From positions 1 through 64,000 of the forward strand of contig NZ_FCOJ02000001.1 of NCBI RefSeq assembly GCF_001545035.1: DNA of 64,000 bases, in the 5' to 3' direction. Under the pieces are notes generated by a model, which did not search any database, was not told the origin of the DNA, and saw only the letters and a list, made by a program, of their open reading frames with translations. The position numbers were made by a program, and so were the translations under genes. Positions 34,523 to 43,711 of this stretch are shown piece by piece (within the stretch, counting starts at the first letter, position 1; every line of letters starts with the position of its first letter). This DNA is from Caballeronia glebae (GTDB taxonomy: Bacteria; Pseudomonadota; Gammaproteobacteria; Burkholderiales; Burkholderiaceae).

Positions 34523-35503
34523 ATGCTTCCGCTCAGCATATTGTCGTCAGGCAAAGCTTTGCCTGCGCACCGGGTAACTTCTGCCGAACTCGATATCACG
34601 CTCGCGAAACCTTCGGGCTACGTCGAGAAGCGTTCGGGCATTCGATATCGCTACCATGCCGGTCCGGACGAAAGTCAGTCGGCGCTCGCGGCGCGCGCCC
34701 TTGACGATGCGTTGGCGCGAGGCGGCATCGACGCGAGTTCGATCGATTTGCTCCTGTCTGCCGCTGGCGTTCAGGAGCAGGCGCTTCCCTCGACAGCGTG
34801 CCGGATTCTGGATCTTGCAGGCTTGCGGCCGGGTACACCGGGTTTCGACATCAGCGCCAGCTGCGTCAGTTTCCTGGTCGCGCTGGAGGTGGCGGCTGGA
34901 CTACTGAACGCCGGCGCACATCGACGCATCGCGATCGTGGCGTCCGATCTGGCGTCCCGAGGTATCGATTGGGGTTGCCCGGAAGCGTCGCTGATCTTTG
35001 GCGATGGCGCGGCTGCGGTCGTCGTCGAGCGCGGCGATGGCACGCGCGGCATAGAGAGCTACCGGCTGCAGACGTTCCCGGAAGGCAAAGCCTATTGCGA
35101 GATTCGCGCGGGCGGCACGCGCCGCAATCCGCGTGTCGGGGTCGACGCCGCCGATTTCCTCTTTCGCATGCACGGTAAGCGCGTATTCAAGCTCAGTGCG
35201 AGCGTGCTCGATGGTCTGCTGGCCGGGTTGCTCGACGACGCACACGTCACGCTCGACGACATCGACACGATCGTCCCGCATCAAGCGAGTCATCTGGGCA
35301 TGCAGCACGTTGCGGCACGATTGAAAGTCGCGCCCGAGCGCGTCGTCGACATCTACGCGACACATGGCAATCAAGTCGCCGCTTCCATTCCGACCGCGCT
35401 GCACGAAGCGTTCTTGACAGGACGCGCACAAGCCGGTCAGAGGGTGATGCTGGTGGGTACGGCTGCCGGTCTCACGGTAGGCGGGATGATCATCAGGTTA
35501 TGA
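34523..35503 (+). CDS. 3-oxoacyl-ACP synthase III / OleA-like condensing enzyme
   Basis: A 326-aa thiolase-fold enzyme. The KAS III triad is visible: Cys114 (SASCVSF), His near 253 (VPHQAS) and Asn near 282 (THGNQVAASIP). Such enzymes join an acyl-CoA or acyl-ACP to a second acyl unit, as FabH does, or head-to-head as OleA does. It is not in a fab cluster, and it sits beside an OleD-like reductase, so I favour a specialised OleA-like role. The gene starts 3 bases after the desaturase stop and overlaps the next gene by 4 bases. Confidence 0.85.
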   Translation: MLPLSILSSGKALPAHRVTSAELDITLAKPSGYVEKRSGIRYRYHAGPDESQSALAARALDDALARGGIDASSIDLLLSAAGVQEQALPSTACRILDLAGLRPGTPGFDISASCVSFLVALEVAAGLLNAGAHRRIAIVASDLASRGIDWGCPEASLIFGDGAAAVVVERGDGTRGIESYRLQTFPEGKAYCEIRAGGTRRNPRVGVDAADFLFRMHGKRVFKLSASVLDGLLAGLLDDAHVTLDDIDTIVPHQASHLGMQHVAARLKVAPERVVDIYATHGNQVAASIPTALHEAFLTGRAQAGQRVMLVGTAAGLTVGGMIIRL

Positions 35504-36513
35504 CTGTTCTCGTGACCGGCGCGACGAGCGGGCTCGGACGCAATGCCGTGGATTTTCTCAAGAGACAGGGCGTCTCGGTCCGCGCTACAGGGCGAAACAC
35601 GGTGGCAGGCGCGGCACTGCGCGCACAGGGCGTCGAGTTCATCCGCGCGGACGTTGCCACGGCGCGCACCGATGAAATCGATCGCCTGCTTGCTGGCGTG
35701 ACTACAGTCTGGCATTGCGCGGCGCTGTCTTCGCCGTGGGGACGCGCGCAGGACTTTCATGCGATCAACGTCGGCGCGACCGAGCGTCTCGCGCAGGCCG
35801 CAGTCCAAAACGGCGTGCGGCGCTTCATTCACATCTCGACGCCGTCGCTCTATTTCGACTACCGCGATCGCATCGCCGTGCCGGAGACGTTTCGTCCGGC
35901 TCGGTATGCGAACCATTACGCGCGAACCAAGGCGCAAGCGGAAGACGTCATCAAGAAGATTGCATCGCGCAGCCCCAAAACGACATTCGCGATGCTTCGG
36001 CCACGCGGCATTTTCGGTCCGCACGATGCCGTTCTACTGCCACGCATCGTAAGACTCTTGCGTGAGCGTCACGGCTGTTTGCCGCTTCCGCGCGGCGGAG
36101 CCGCGCTGCTGGACCTCACGTACGCGGAAAACGTCGTGCACGCCATGCAACTCGCCACTTCATGCGAGGGGCTTGCTTCGGGCGACGTGTTCAACATTAC
36201 CAACGGCGAGCCCTCGACTTTGCGCGGCATGCTCGACGCGCTGCTTCCCGCACTGGGCATGGCCTATCGCATCGTTTCGATGCCGTATCCATTGCTCGAC
36301 GGCGCCGCACGCTTCATGCAGATGGCGTCCGGACTCAGCGGACGCGAGCCGTTGTTCACGCGATACAGCATCGGCGTGCTTCGATACGACATGACGCTCG
36401 ACATATCGAAGGCAGAAAGCATCTTGGGCTATCACCCGATCGTGTCGCTCGAACAAGCAATCGAGAAGACACGGAAATGGATTCGAGCACATGGCGACGA
36501 TTACGGTCCTTGA
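35500..36513 (+). CDS. NAD(P)-dependent epimerase/dehydratase, OleD-like
   Basis: A 337-aa extended short-chain dehydrogenase. The dinucleotide motif TGATSGLG is at residues 6-13 and the catalytic Ser/Tyr/Lys at about 113, 140 and 144 (STPS, YARTK). It resembles the 3-beta-HSD/OleD branch, whose members reduce the beta-ketoacid made by OleA. Coming directly after the condensing enzyme (ATGA overlap), it should reduce that product. The 3' end overlaps the next gene by 23 bases in another frame. Confidence 0.82.
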   Translation: MTVLVTGATSGLGRNAVDFLKRQGVSVRATGRNTVAGAALRAQGVEFIRADVATARTDEIDRLLAGVTTVWHCAALSSPWGRAQDFHAINVGATERLAQAAVQNGVRRFIHISTPSLYFDYRDRIAVPETFRPARYANHYARTKAQAEDVIKKIASRSPKTTFAMLRPRGIFGPHDAVLLPRIVRLLRERHGCLPLPRGGAALLDLTYAENVVHAMQLATSCEGLASGDVFNITNGEPSTLRGMLDALLPALGMAYRIVSMPYPLLDGAARFMQMASGLSGREPLFTRYSIGVLRYDMTLDISKAESILGYHPIVSLEQAIEKTRKWIRAHGDDYGP

Positions 36514-37297
36514 AGCTGGCTATTGCACGCACATGGGTTGCATGGCGCTAAAAGGAGCGGGTTTGTCCACGCGCTGCTTTCCCTCGCGCGCATATCTGAT
36601 TGAATCCGCGAACGGCTGTTGGTTGTGGGATACCGGCTATGCGTCGCATTTCATCGACTGCACGCGAAGTGGTCTGTTCGCATGGTATCGACGCGTGACG
36701 CCGGTCTTCTTTGACGAGAGCGAATCGGTCGTACGTCAGTTGCGTGCGCGCGGCATTCATCCGCGCGACCTCGACGCCGTGATCTTGTCGCATTTTCACG
36801 GCGATCACATCGCAGGTTTGCGGGACTTCGAAGGCACGCCAACGTGGCTTTCCGGATCAGGCTGGGCAGCTACGCGCGCTCTGCGCGGAGTTGGCGCGCT
36901 GACCAGAGGTTTCGTTCCTGGCTTGATTCCGGGCGACTTCGAAACGTCGATCACCGAGATCGAAACGTTCGATCGTGTGGCGTTGCCACAGGCACTATCT
37001 CCCTTCACGCAAGCCTATGCCGTCCCGGGTTCGAAGGGCGAATTTCTGATTGTCGAGTTGCCCGGCCACGCGGCGGGGCACATCGGCGCATTCGTTGCGA
37101 CCGATGACGGCTGGGTATTGCTGGCCTCCGATTCGGCGTGGTCGCCGGAGAGCTATCGGAGTCTGGTCGGACCGTCGAGGTTGGCGAACATCATCATGGA
37201 AGATTCTCATCAATATCGCGAGACGCTCGGTAAGCTGAACTCGCTGTATCGGAACGGCCAAGCGCGAATTCTTCTCACGCATGAGGGCGCAGTATGA
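36491..37297 (+). CDS. MBL-fold metallohydrolase
   Basis: A 268-aa metallo-beta-lactamase-fold hydrolase. The zinc motif HFHGDH is at residues 101-106, the later ligands are LPGHAAGH and ASDSAW, and the last is a C-terminal LLTHEG. It most resembles the lactonase/AttM-like branch. In this operon it may hydrolyse a lactone, thioester or other activated acyl intermediate. It overlaps the reductase gene by 23 bases and the adenylating gene by 4. Confidence 0.8.
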   Translation: MATITVLEAGYCTHMGCMALKGAGLSTRCFPSRAYLIESANGCWLWDTGYASHFIDCTRSGLFAWYRRVTPVFFDESESVVRQLRARGIHPRDLDAVILSHFHGDHIAGLRDFEGTPTWLSGSGWAATRALRGVGALTRGFVPGLIPGDFETSITEIETFDRVALPQALSPFTQAYAVPGSKGEFLIVELPGHAAGHIGAFVATDDGWVLLASDSAWSPESYRSLVGPSRLANIIMEDSHQYRETLGKLNSLYRNGQARILLTHEGAV

Positions 37298-38586
37298 TGC
37301 GGCTGGCGCGAATTCTCTGGTCATACCATCGCACACGCCGCTTGCGATTCGAACGACGTGAAGACCTCGAACGACATCAACGCACGATGTTGCGCAAGTT
37401 CATCGCCGGGCCGCTTGCTCACAGTCCGTATTTCTCGCCGTATCGCACGCAGCCTTTGGACACGTGGCCAATCATGTCCAAGCCGGCGATGATGGCCCAC
37501 TTCGACACGATAAACACTGCCGGACTCAAGCTCGACGATGTGCTCGATTGCGCACGACGTGCAGAGCAATCGCGCGATTTCACGCCCGGAGTCGATGGCT
37601 ACAGCGTGGGCCTGTCTTCGGGAACGTCCGGCTCGCGCGGCGTGTTCGTCGTGAGTCCGAAGGAGCAGGCCGCGTGGGCGGGCGCCTTGCTTGCGCGTCT
37701 TTTACCTCGCGGACTTTTCGCCGGCGAACGCGTAGCGCTGTTTCTGCGCGCGAACAGCAATCTATATGCGACGGTGCGGAGTCCGTGGCTCTCCTTCGAA
37801 TTCTTCGACCTGATGGAGTCGCTTGACGAGCAGATTGAACGCCTTGAGCGCTACGCGCCGACCATCGTCGTGGCGCCGGCGCAAGTATTGTGCATGCTTG
37901 CCGACGCGAAGCTCGGTGGCCAGCTTACGTTACATCCGCGAAAGGTCATATCGGGCGCGGAAGTGCTGGAATCGTTCGATCGAATATTGCTTTCCAAGGC
38001 GTTCGGAGAGGTCGGCGAGGTGTATCAGGCGACCGAGGGTTTTCTCGGGGCGACCTGTGCACACGGCACGCTGCATCTCAATGAGGCGCATATCCACGTT
38101 GAGCCTCAGTGGCTCGACGAACAACGGTTCCTTCCCGTCATCACCGATTTCTCCCGGCACACGCAACCGATCGTGCGATATCGCCTCGACGACATTCTTA
38201 TCAGGCGTACGGAAATATGCCCGTGCGGGAGCCCTGAAATGGCGTTGGATGGAATCGAAGGACGGTGCGACGATCTGCTGAAACTACCTGCGCGCGATGG
38301 TTCGATTGTCTCGGTATTTGCCGATGGACTCTCGCGCGCCATCGCGCAGAGCTTATCGCTGCACGCGGACTATCGGCTGATTCAAGTGGGCGAGGCACGG
38401 CTGGAACTTTACGCCGATACTTCGTATGACGAAATATCGGCATGCCGTGAACGCCTGGATCGTCATCTGGAGCAACAGGGTATCGACATTGCAAAGCTCG
38501 AATGGCGCTTGAGTCATCTCTTGCCACCGATAAATCTCGGCGCGAAACGCAGACGCATCATTCGGCAGACGGGAGGATTGGGTTGA
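37294..38586 (+). CDS. Adenylate-forming enzyme, F390-synthetase/PaaK-like
   Basis: A 430-aa member of the AMP-forming ligase superfamily, closer to coenzyme F390 synthetase and phenylacetate-CoA ligase than to typical acyl-CoA synthetases. The P-loop SSGTSGSRG is at 108-116. YQATEGF lies near 247, a conserved YRLDD near 300, and the CPCGSP segment just after may bind metal. It matches what I recall as the TIGR02304 family, of unknown reaction. In an ole-like pathway it would take the place of OleC. The gene ends in TTGA, overlapping the next start. Confidence 0.78.
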   Translation: MMRLARILWSYHRTRRLRFERREDLERHQRTMLRKFIAGPLAHSPYFSPYRTQPLDTWPIMSKPAMMAHFDTINTAGLKLDDVLDCARRAEQSRDFTPGVDGYSVGLSSGTSGSRGVFVVSPKEQAAWAGALLARLLPRGLFAGERVALFLRANSNLYATVRSPWLSFEFFDLMESLDEQIERLERYAPTIVVAPAQVLCMLADAKLGGQLTLHPRKVISGAEVLESFDRILLSKAFGEVGEVYQATEGFLGATCAHGTLHLNEAHIHVEPQWLDEQRFLPVITDFSRHTQPIVRYRLDDILIRRTEICPCGSPEMALDGIEGRCDDLLKLPARDGSIVSVFADGLSRAIAQSLSLHADYRLIQVGEARLELYADTSYDEISACRERLDRHLEQQGIDIAKLEWRLSHLLPPINLGAKRRRIIRQTGGLG

Positions 38587-39260
38587 GTATGTATCAGCGG
38601 TTTCCGGTTCTCGCGCGCCTGCTAATGATGCTCGCTGGATGGGGCACCGTCGGAGTGTGCTATTCGATCGGGCGGCACGCTTCGGGTCAAGCGCATCTGC
38701 TGAGCGAGAGCGTGCTGGATCGCCTTATTCCGTTCGACGTATCGGCGGTTTGGTTGTATCTCTCGTTTTTCGCGTTCGTGCCGATCTCGTACCTTTGCGC
38801 CGATGTGCGTCGCGTCCAAAAGCTGATGTTCGGGATGCAACTGAGTGGCGTGCTCGCCGCAATTGTGTTCGTGACCTGGCCCACGACGCTCGTCTATCCC
38901 GTCGATGCATCGAACACGATGAGCGCGACGGCTTTGCGCCTGCTTTCCGCGAACGACTCGCCGCAAAACTGCCTGCCCTCACTGCACGGAGCGTTGACGA
39001 CGCTCGGTATGGTGGCGCTGTGGAATCGACATCGTCCGATGCGCACCGCGTTTTCGTTGATCTGGGCTGCCGGCATCATGTGGTCGGTTTTGCAGACACG
39101 CCGGCATCTGGCGATCGATCTCGCGTCGGGCGCAGCGCTTGGCCTGTTTTGCGCGTACGCGGTCGCGTGCGTCGGCAAGCGATCCACTTCATCCGGTTTC
39201 CTGCCCGGCGGCACGGCAGCGTCGTCCGAAATTGATTCAAACATGGAGCCTCGATCTTGA
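38583..39260 (+). CDS. PAP2-superfamily membrane phosphatase
   Basis: A 225-aa membrane protein with about six helices and the PAP2 signatures PSLHGAL near residue 133 and RRHLAID near 172. These are the phosphatase motifs of lipid phosphatases and of inositol phosphorylceramide synthase-like transferases. I start it at TTG 38583, six bases after GGGAGG and making a TTGA overlap like its neighbours; the ATG at 38589 is the alternative. It could remove a phosphate or move a headgroup on a lipid. Confidence 0.75.
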   Translation: MSMYQRFPVLARLLMMLAGWGTVGVCYSIGRHASGQAHLLSESVLDRLIPFDVSAVWLYLSFFAFVPISYLCADVRRVQKLMFGMQLSGVLAAIVFVTWPTTLVYPVDASNTMSATALRLLSANDSPQNCLPSLHGALTTLGMVALWNRHRPMRTAFSLIWAAGIMWSVLQTRRHLAIDLASGAALGLFCAYAVACVGKRSTSSGFLPGGTAASSEIDSNMEPRS

Positions 39261-40363
39261 ACGCCATGGCGCTCCCTTTGCTCGGTATGGTGGCCTGCGT
39301 GCTTGCCGAGTTGTACTTCACGCATCATCGCAAAGGCCGCGAGATTCCGTGGCGCGATGTCATATTCAACCTCGACTCCGGGCACATTCTTATGTGGCTG
39401 CTGCGGGGCTTCGAGATCGCGGTATTCGCCTGGGTCTTGCAGCACGTGAATCTACATTGGGTCGATGGTTGGCATCCGGCCGTCGTATGGGTCTTCGCCT
39501 TGCTTGCCTGGGACCTTGGTTTTTACTGGATGCACCGGCTTCATCATGTGTTTAGCGCGCTGTGGGCGGTTCACGTCGTTCATCACGAGGGCGAGCATTT
39601 CAATTTGTCGCTTGGCATTCGCAATGGCTGGCTCTCGTCGCTGACGACGCTCCCGTTCACCACGATCCCGCTGGCGCTGGCGGGCGTGTCTGTCGAAGTG
39701 TTTGTCGCCGTCTCGACGTTGCATTACACGGTGCAGTTCTACAATCACAACGGCGTCGTGAAGAACTCGGGCTGGCTCGAACACGTGTTCGTCACACCGG
39801 CGCATCATCGTGTGCACCATGGGCACAACCCGGAATATCGCGATCGCAATTTCGGTGGAACCTTCCTTCTCTGGGACAAGCTGTTCGGCTCGTTTCAGGC
39901 GCAGTTGCCGACAATTCCGGTGAAGCTTGGCATTGCGAAGCCGATCAAATCGACCAATCCGTTCTGGGCGAATATCGCGCCATTGCTGCGTCTCGTCGGC
40001 ATGCCTACTCCCGCGCTCGCAGAAGGCAAGTCGGTCGTTTCGCCGTTCTTGATCGGCATGGGCGGCCTGGTGTTGTTCGGTCTTGTCGCTTACTACATTC
40101 ATCGAGACGGTACGTGGCCGGGTCAAACGCAGTGGGTGCTTTTTACCTTGATCTTCCTCGGAACACTCGCGCTTGGCGGCATGTCTGATGGGCGCGCATG
40201 GGGACTGCCTTGCTGGATCGGAATCGGCGTTACTGCGGCATTGCTTTTGCCATTGGCGTTCGGTTTGCGAGATCCTGTCGGCCTGTTCGCGCTAGCTGCC
40301 TTTCCGTTGCATGGCATCGTCACAGCGGCCGGCGGACTGGCCCAAGGGCATACGAATAAATGA
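39257..40363 (+). CDS. Sterol desaturase/fatty acid hydroxylase family protein
   Basis: A 368-aa membrane di-iron oxygenase. The His clusters are HRLHH (93-97), HVVHH (106-110), and HHRVHH (183-188), with EHFN after the second. Members hydroxylate or desaturate sterols, alkyl glycerols or fatty acyl chains. A C-terminal extension of three or four further helices (residues 260-360) goes beyond the usual domain. It starts at TTG 39257 with GGAG upstream and a TTGA overlap; an ATG lies three codons later. Confidence 0.83.
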   Translation: MNAMALPLLGMVACVLAELYFTHHRKGREIPWRDVIFNLDSGHILMWLLRGFEIAVFAWVLQHVNLHWVDGWHPAVVWVFALLAWDLGFYWMHRLHHVFSALWAVHVVHHEGEHFNLSLGIRNGWLSSLTTLPFTTIPLALAGVSVEVFVAVSTLHYTVQFYNHNGVVKNSGWLEHVFVTPAHHRVHHGHNPEYRDRNFGGTFLLWDKLFGSFQAQLPTIPVKLGIAKPIKSTNPFWANIAPLLRLVGMPTPALAEGKSVVSPFLIGMGGLVLFGLVAYYIHRDGTWPGQTQWVLFTLIFLGTLALGGMSDGRAWGLPCWIGIGVTAALLLPLAFGLRDPVGLFALAAFPLHGIVTAAGGLAQGHTNK

Positions 40364-41238
40364 CACGGACGAACAACGGCGCACACAACGCTGAGCCGTT
40401 CGAACGGCGTGACATCGATTTCCGTCTGCTTGGGCCTATGCCACGCTTCTGGCTGGCGAGTGATTGCCATCGAACCCGCTTTTATGATGCGATGTCGCTT
40501 ATGTTTCCCGAGGGCGAGCGCGCTTTCATCGAAGCGGTGCAACTGCATCGCGAGAAGATTCGGGACAATCCCGAACTGCAGCGCGAGGCGGCGGAATTCG
40601 TGGCGCAGGAAGCGCTGCACACCCGCGAACATCTTCGCTATAACGCTCAACTCGCGGCGCAAGGCCTGCCGGTTCGGGCGCTGGAAGCGCGAGTGGCGGC
40701 GCAACAGGCCTTCGCTCGCCGCTTTCTGCCGCCAAGTGTCCGCCTCGCCATCACAGCGTGTCTCGAACACTTCACGGCCATGTTTGCCGATCAACTCCTG
40801 CGCAGTCCCGACGTGTTTGTCGATGCCTGCGACGGAGTGGCCGACCTCTGGCGATGGCACGCTTTAGAGGAAATCGAGCACAAGGCGGTCGCCTTCGATG
40901 TATTCGCGGCGGCAGTTCCTGGATCGTTCCGTCGCTACGTGATGCGTTGCACCGCGATGCTCGCCGTGACGCTCATTTTTTCCACGCCGCTGTGGCGCAT
41001 GACGTTTTCATTGGTCCGTTGCGACGGGCGGGTTCGCGACCTGAGAGGGTGGATGCGACTCTTGCGTGACCAGTTGATCTCGCCGGGTACGTTGACGCGT
41101 ATGACGCCGCGATGGTTTGCGTGGTTCGCACCAGGATTTCATCCGTGGCAGCACGATAATCGGGACTTGATCAGAAAGTACAGGCCTCGTTTCGACGCGA
41201 TGGCGAAGGCCGGGTCGAATCGCGATAGTGGCGAATGA
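40360..41238 (+). CDS. PF10118-type metal-dependent hydrolase
   Basis: A 292-aa, largely helical protein resembling PF10118 (predicted metal-dependent hydrolase, ferritin-like fold). Putative metal ligands lie in EFVAQEALHTREH (about 85-97), with a second set in EEIEHKAVAFDV (about 170-181). Function is unknown. It is the last gene of the operon and overlaps the sterol-desaturase gene by 4 bases, so it probably acts on the same lipid. Confidence 0.75.
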   Translation: MTRTNNGAHNAEPFERRDIDFRLLGPMPRFWLASDCHRTRFYDAMSLMFPEGERAFIEAVQLHREKIRDNPELQREAAEFVAQEALHTREHLRYNAQLAAQGLPVRALEARVAAQQAFARRFLPPSVRLAITACLEHFTAMFADQLLRSPDVFVDACDGVADLWRWHALEEIEHKAVAFDVFAAAVPGSFRRYVMRCTAMLAVTLIFSTPLWRMTFSLVRCDGRVRDLRGWMRLLRDQLISPGTLTRMTPRWFAWFAPGFHPWQHDNRDLIRKYRPRFDAMAKAGSNRDSGE

Positions 41239-41309
41239 TTACGAGCAGGGTACGGCTGGCCGGATTGTTTCATCATGAAGGACGACTTCCGGCCCCGACG
41301 TGAAATGCA

Positions 41310-41651
41310 TCAAGCCTTTTTGACAAATTCCGTCTTGAGGCTCATCGCTCCGAAACCGTCGATCTTGCAATCGATGTCGTGATCGGCGTCGACGAGTCGG
41401 ATGTTTTTGACTTTTGTGCCCATCTTGACAACTCCACCGCCGCCCTTGAGCTTTAGATCTTTGATGACGGTGACTGTGTCGCCATCGTGAAGAATGTTCC
41501 CGGCGGAATCGCGATAGACCTTCGTTGCCGGTTCGGAGTCAATGCTCGTCTGCGCGGACCATTCGTGCGCGCATTCGGGACAGATATACATGCCCGCGTC
41601 TTCATAAGTGAATGCCGATTGACATTTGGGGCAGGGAGGTAGTGCGCTCAT
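41310..41651 (-). CDS. yjdM: YjdM/PhnA family zinc ribbon protein
   Basis: A 113-aa protein of the PhnA/YjdM family, once linked to alkylphosphonate use; its real role is unclear. The N-terminal zinc ribbon CPKCQ...CPEC is followed by the SH3-like domain with VYRDSAGN and [15 protein letters not shown] start it at 41651 (MSALPPC). The frame is open further upstream but non-conserved. It points toward the operon and probably marks the right side of the island. Confidence 0.88.
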   Translation of the reverse strand: MSALPPCPKCQSAFTYEDAGMYICPECAHEWSAQTSIDSEPATKVYRDSAGNILHDGDTVTVIKDLKLKGGGGVVKMGTKVKNIRLVDADHDIDCKIDGFGAMSLKTEFVKKA

Positions 41652-42158
41652 ACGTATTCCTTGATGCCTTGCGGCGATTTCGATGGCGGGAGTATATCGC
41701 TGTCTGAGAGTAGGCCGATGCAACGAGTCGATCGCATGCGGGGCCGCGGAAATAGTCCACCCTTAAGGCACGGTGTAGTTCTCGCAATCAGGCAAGGGCT
41801 TATCTGGCACAAGAATGTTTTTGGATGAATCGATCCGAAAGACTCGTCGATAAGTGCAGCTTCGATCCACAGCCTTGACCAGATCATTTCAGCAAATCGT
41901 TCGCGCGAATTGGTGCCCGTTCGTCTGTCCGTGCCTCGGCAGCGAGATTCCGGAAGGCGAGGCATTGAGTCTGGATGAACAGGTAGGGCACGAGCACGCA
42001 TCCCGCGAATGCTCAAAGCACTGGACCACGACCCTCGCAACCTCGCGCTATATCCGTCCATACATTCCGCCCTATACAAACAATAAAAATGTTTTGCTTT
42101 CGTAGATGGTTTTTCTCCCGCAACATGAAGTGATTCTTAAAAGCACATGGAGCGAGAC
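41652..42158. other. Long intergenic region before the aldehyde dehydrogenase gene
   Basis: About 500 bases with no credible gene; the small open frames here lack coding character. The last 90 bases are AT-rich and should hold the aldehyde dehydrogenase promoter. CTATACAAA (42072-42080) is the reverse complement of TTTGTATAG, a half match to the motif shared by the oxalate promoters. Confidence 0.35.
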
Positions 42159-43610
42159 ATGGAAAGCACTGCGGACTTGAAGCGCTACGAATTGCTGATC
42201 AACGGCGAGTTCGTCCCGCCAAGCGGAGGCGACTACTCGACGAATCTCGATCCATCGACCGAAAACCCCATCGCCCGCGTGGCGCAGGGCACGTCCGCCG
42301 ATGTCGACCGCGCAGTGCAGGCGGCCCGCGCCGCGCTCAAACCGTGGAACGCGATACGCGCCGCGGAGCGCGGCCGCATCCTGATGAAGCTCGCCGACCT
42401 GCTGCGCGAAAACCAGGAAGAACTCGCGGCGCTCGAAAGTCTCGATGCAGGCAAGCCGATCTCCGGCGTGCAGCGCCAGGACGTGCCCGCCGCCATCGAT
42501 ACCCTCGCGTACTACGCCGGCTGGTGCGACAAGATCAACGGCCAGGTCGTGCCCGCGCGCCCCGACGCGCTGACCTACACCGTGCGCGAGCCGGTCGGCG
42601 TAGTCGCCGCAATCGTCCCGTGGAATTTTCCGCTGATGATCGGCATGTGGAAGATCGCGCCCGCGCTCGCCTGCGGCTGCACGCTGATCGTGAAGCCCGC
42701 CGAAATCACGCCGCTCTCCGCGCTGATGGTCGGACGGCTCGCGCTGGAAGCAGGCGTGCCGCCGGGCGTGCTCAACATCGTGACCGGCAAGGGCTCGGTC
42801 GTCGGCGATTCGCTCGTCGCGCATCCGGGCGTCGACAAGGTGACGTTCACCGGTTCGCCGTCCGTCGGGCGCGGCATCCTGCAGGGCGCGGCGGGCAACT
42901 TCAAGCGCGTCACGCTCGAACTGGGCGGCAAGTCCGCCAACGTGATTTTCGCGGACGCGAACATCGACGGCGCCGTGCGTGCGGCGGCCTCCGGCATCTT
43001 CTTCAACGCCGGACAAGTCTGCTCGGCGGGCTCGCGCATCCTCGCCCAGCGCGCCGTCTATGACGAAGTCGTCGAGCGCCTCGCCCAGCGCGCGCAGACC
43101 ATCAAGCTCGGCGAGCCGTCAAAACGCGAAACCAACATGGGTCCGCTCATCTCCGCCAAGCAGATGAAGAGCGTGCTGGACTACGTCGACATCGGCAGAG
43201 GCGAGGGCGCGTCGCTCGTGGCAGGCGGAAAGCGTTCGGGCGAGCGCGGCTATTTCGTGGAGCCAACGGTGTTCGCGAACGTCGAGCACGAGATGCGCAT
43301 CTCGCAGGAGGAAATCTTCGGTCCGGTCGCGAGCGTGATTCCCTTCGACGACGAAGCCGACGCGCTACGCATCGCCAACGGCACCGCCTACAGTCTTGCC
43401 GCAGGCGTCTGGAGCGCGGATATCGGCCGCGTGCATCGCATGGCCGCGGAACTGAAAGCGGGCACGGTCTGGATCAATACCTACGGTTTTACAGACGTGC
43501 GTCTGCCGTGGGGCGGCGGCGGCGATTCGGGTTTCGGCCGCGAACACGGTGACGTCGCCATCGAGAATTTCACCGAGCCGAAGGCGGTCTGGGTCGCCTT
43601 GACGCCCTGA
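42159..43610 (+). CDS. NAD(P)-dependent aldehyde dehydrogenase
   Basis: A 483-aa aldehyde dehydrogenase. The catalytic Cys is about residue 288 (GQVCSAG), the general-base Glu about 254 (ELGGKS), and the NAD-binding VPWNFPL is present. Start at 42159 is supported by GGAGCG just upstream; an ATG at 42147 overlaps that site. It resembles the betaine- and semialdehyde-type group. Next to an oxalate locus, glyoxylate or glycolaldehyde oxidation would make sense, but the substrate is unproven. Confidence 0.85.
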   Translation: MESTADLKRYELLINGEFVPPSGGDYSTNLDPSTENPIARVAQGTSADVDRAVQAARAALKPWNAIRAAERGRILMKLADLLRENQEELAALESLDAGKPISGVQRQDVPAAIDTLAYYAGWCDKINGQVVPARPDALTYTVREPVGVVAAIVPWNFPLMIGMWKIAPALACGCTLIVKPAEITPLSALMVGRLALEAGVPPGVLNIVTGKGSVVGDSLVAHPGVDKVTFTGSPSVGRGILQGAAGNFKRVTLELGGKSANVIFADANIDGAVRAAASGIFFNAGQVCSAGSRILAQRAVYDEVVERLAQRAQTIKLGEPSKRETNMGPLISAKQMKSVLDYVDIGRGEGASLVAGGKRSGERGYFVEPTVFANVEHEMRISQEEIFGPVASVIPFDDEADALRIANGTAYSLAAGVWSADIGRVHRMAAELKAGTVWINTYGFTDVRLPWGGGGDSGFGREHGDVAIENFTEPKAVWVALTP

Positions 43611-43620
43611 GTCACGCAGT

Positions 43621-43693
43621 CGCCGCGGGCAACCGCGGCGCATCGCCCGAACGCAAACGGGCGGTCCGGATTGCCCGGACCGCCCGTTTGCGT
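43621..43693. terminator. Two tandem hairpins between convergent genes
   Basis: The first is an 8-bp perfect stem CGCCGCGG/CCGCGGCG with a GCAA loop (43621-43640). The second is a 19-bp perfect stem with a 5-base loop ATTGC (arms 43651-43669 and 43675-43693). It is followed only by TTGAGC, so termination may work from both sides through the hairpins alone. It lies between the aldehyde dehydrogenase gene and the hypothetical gene on the other strand. Confidence 0.65.
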
Positions 43694-43711
43694 TTGAGCA
43701 TCGGAGATAGG

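Noticed and set aside
33359..35503. The island operon as a standard fab fatty acid cluster
   Set aside because: No fabD, fabG, fabF or acyl carrier protein gene; the company of the KAS III-like enzyme is that of a specialised pathway.
41854..42105. Small frame upstream of the aldehyde dehydrogenase gene
   Set aside because: No ribosome-binding site, no domain, and it runs through the promoter region.
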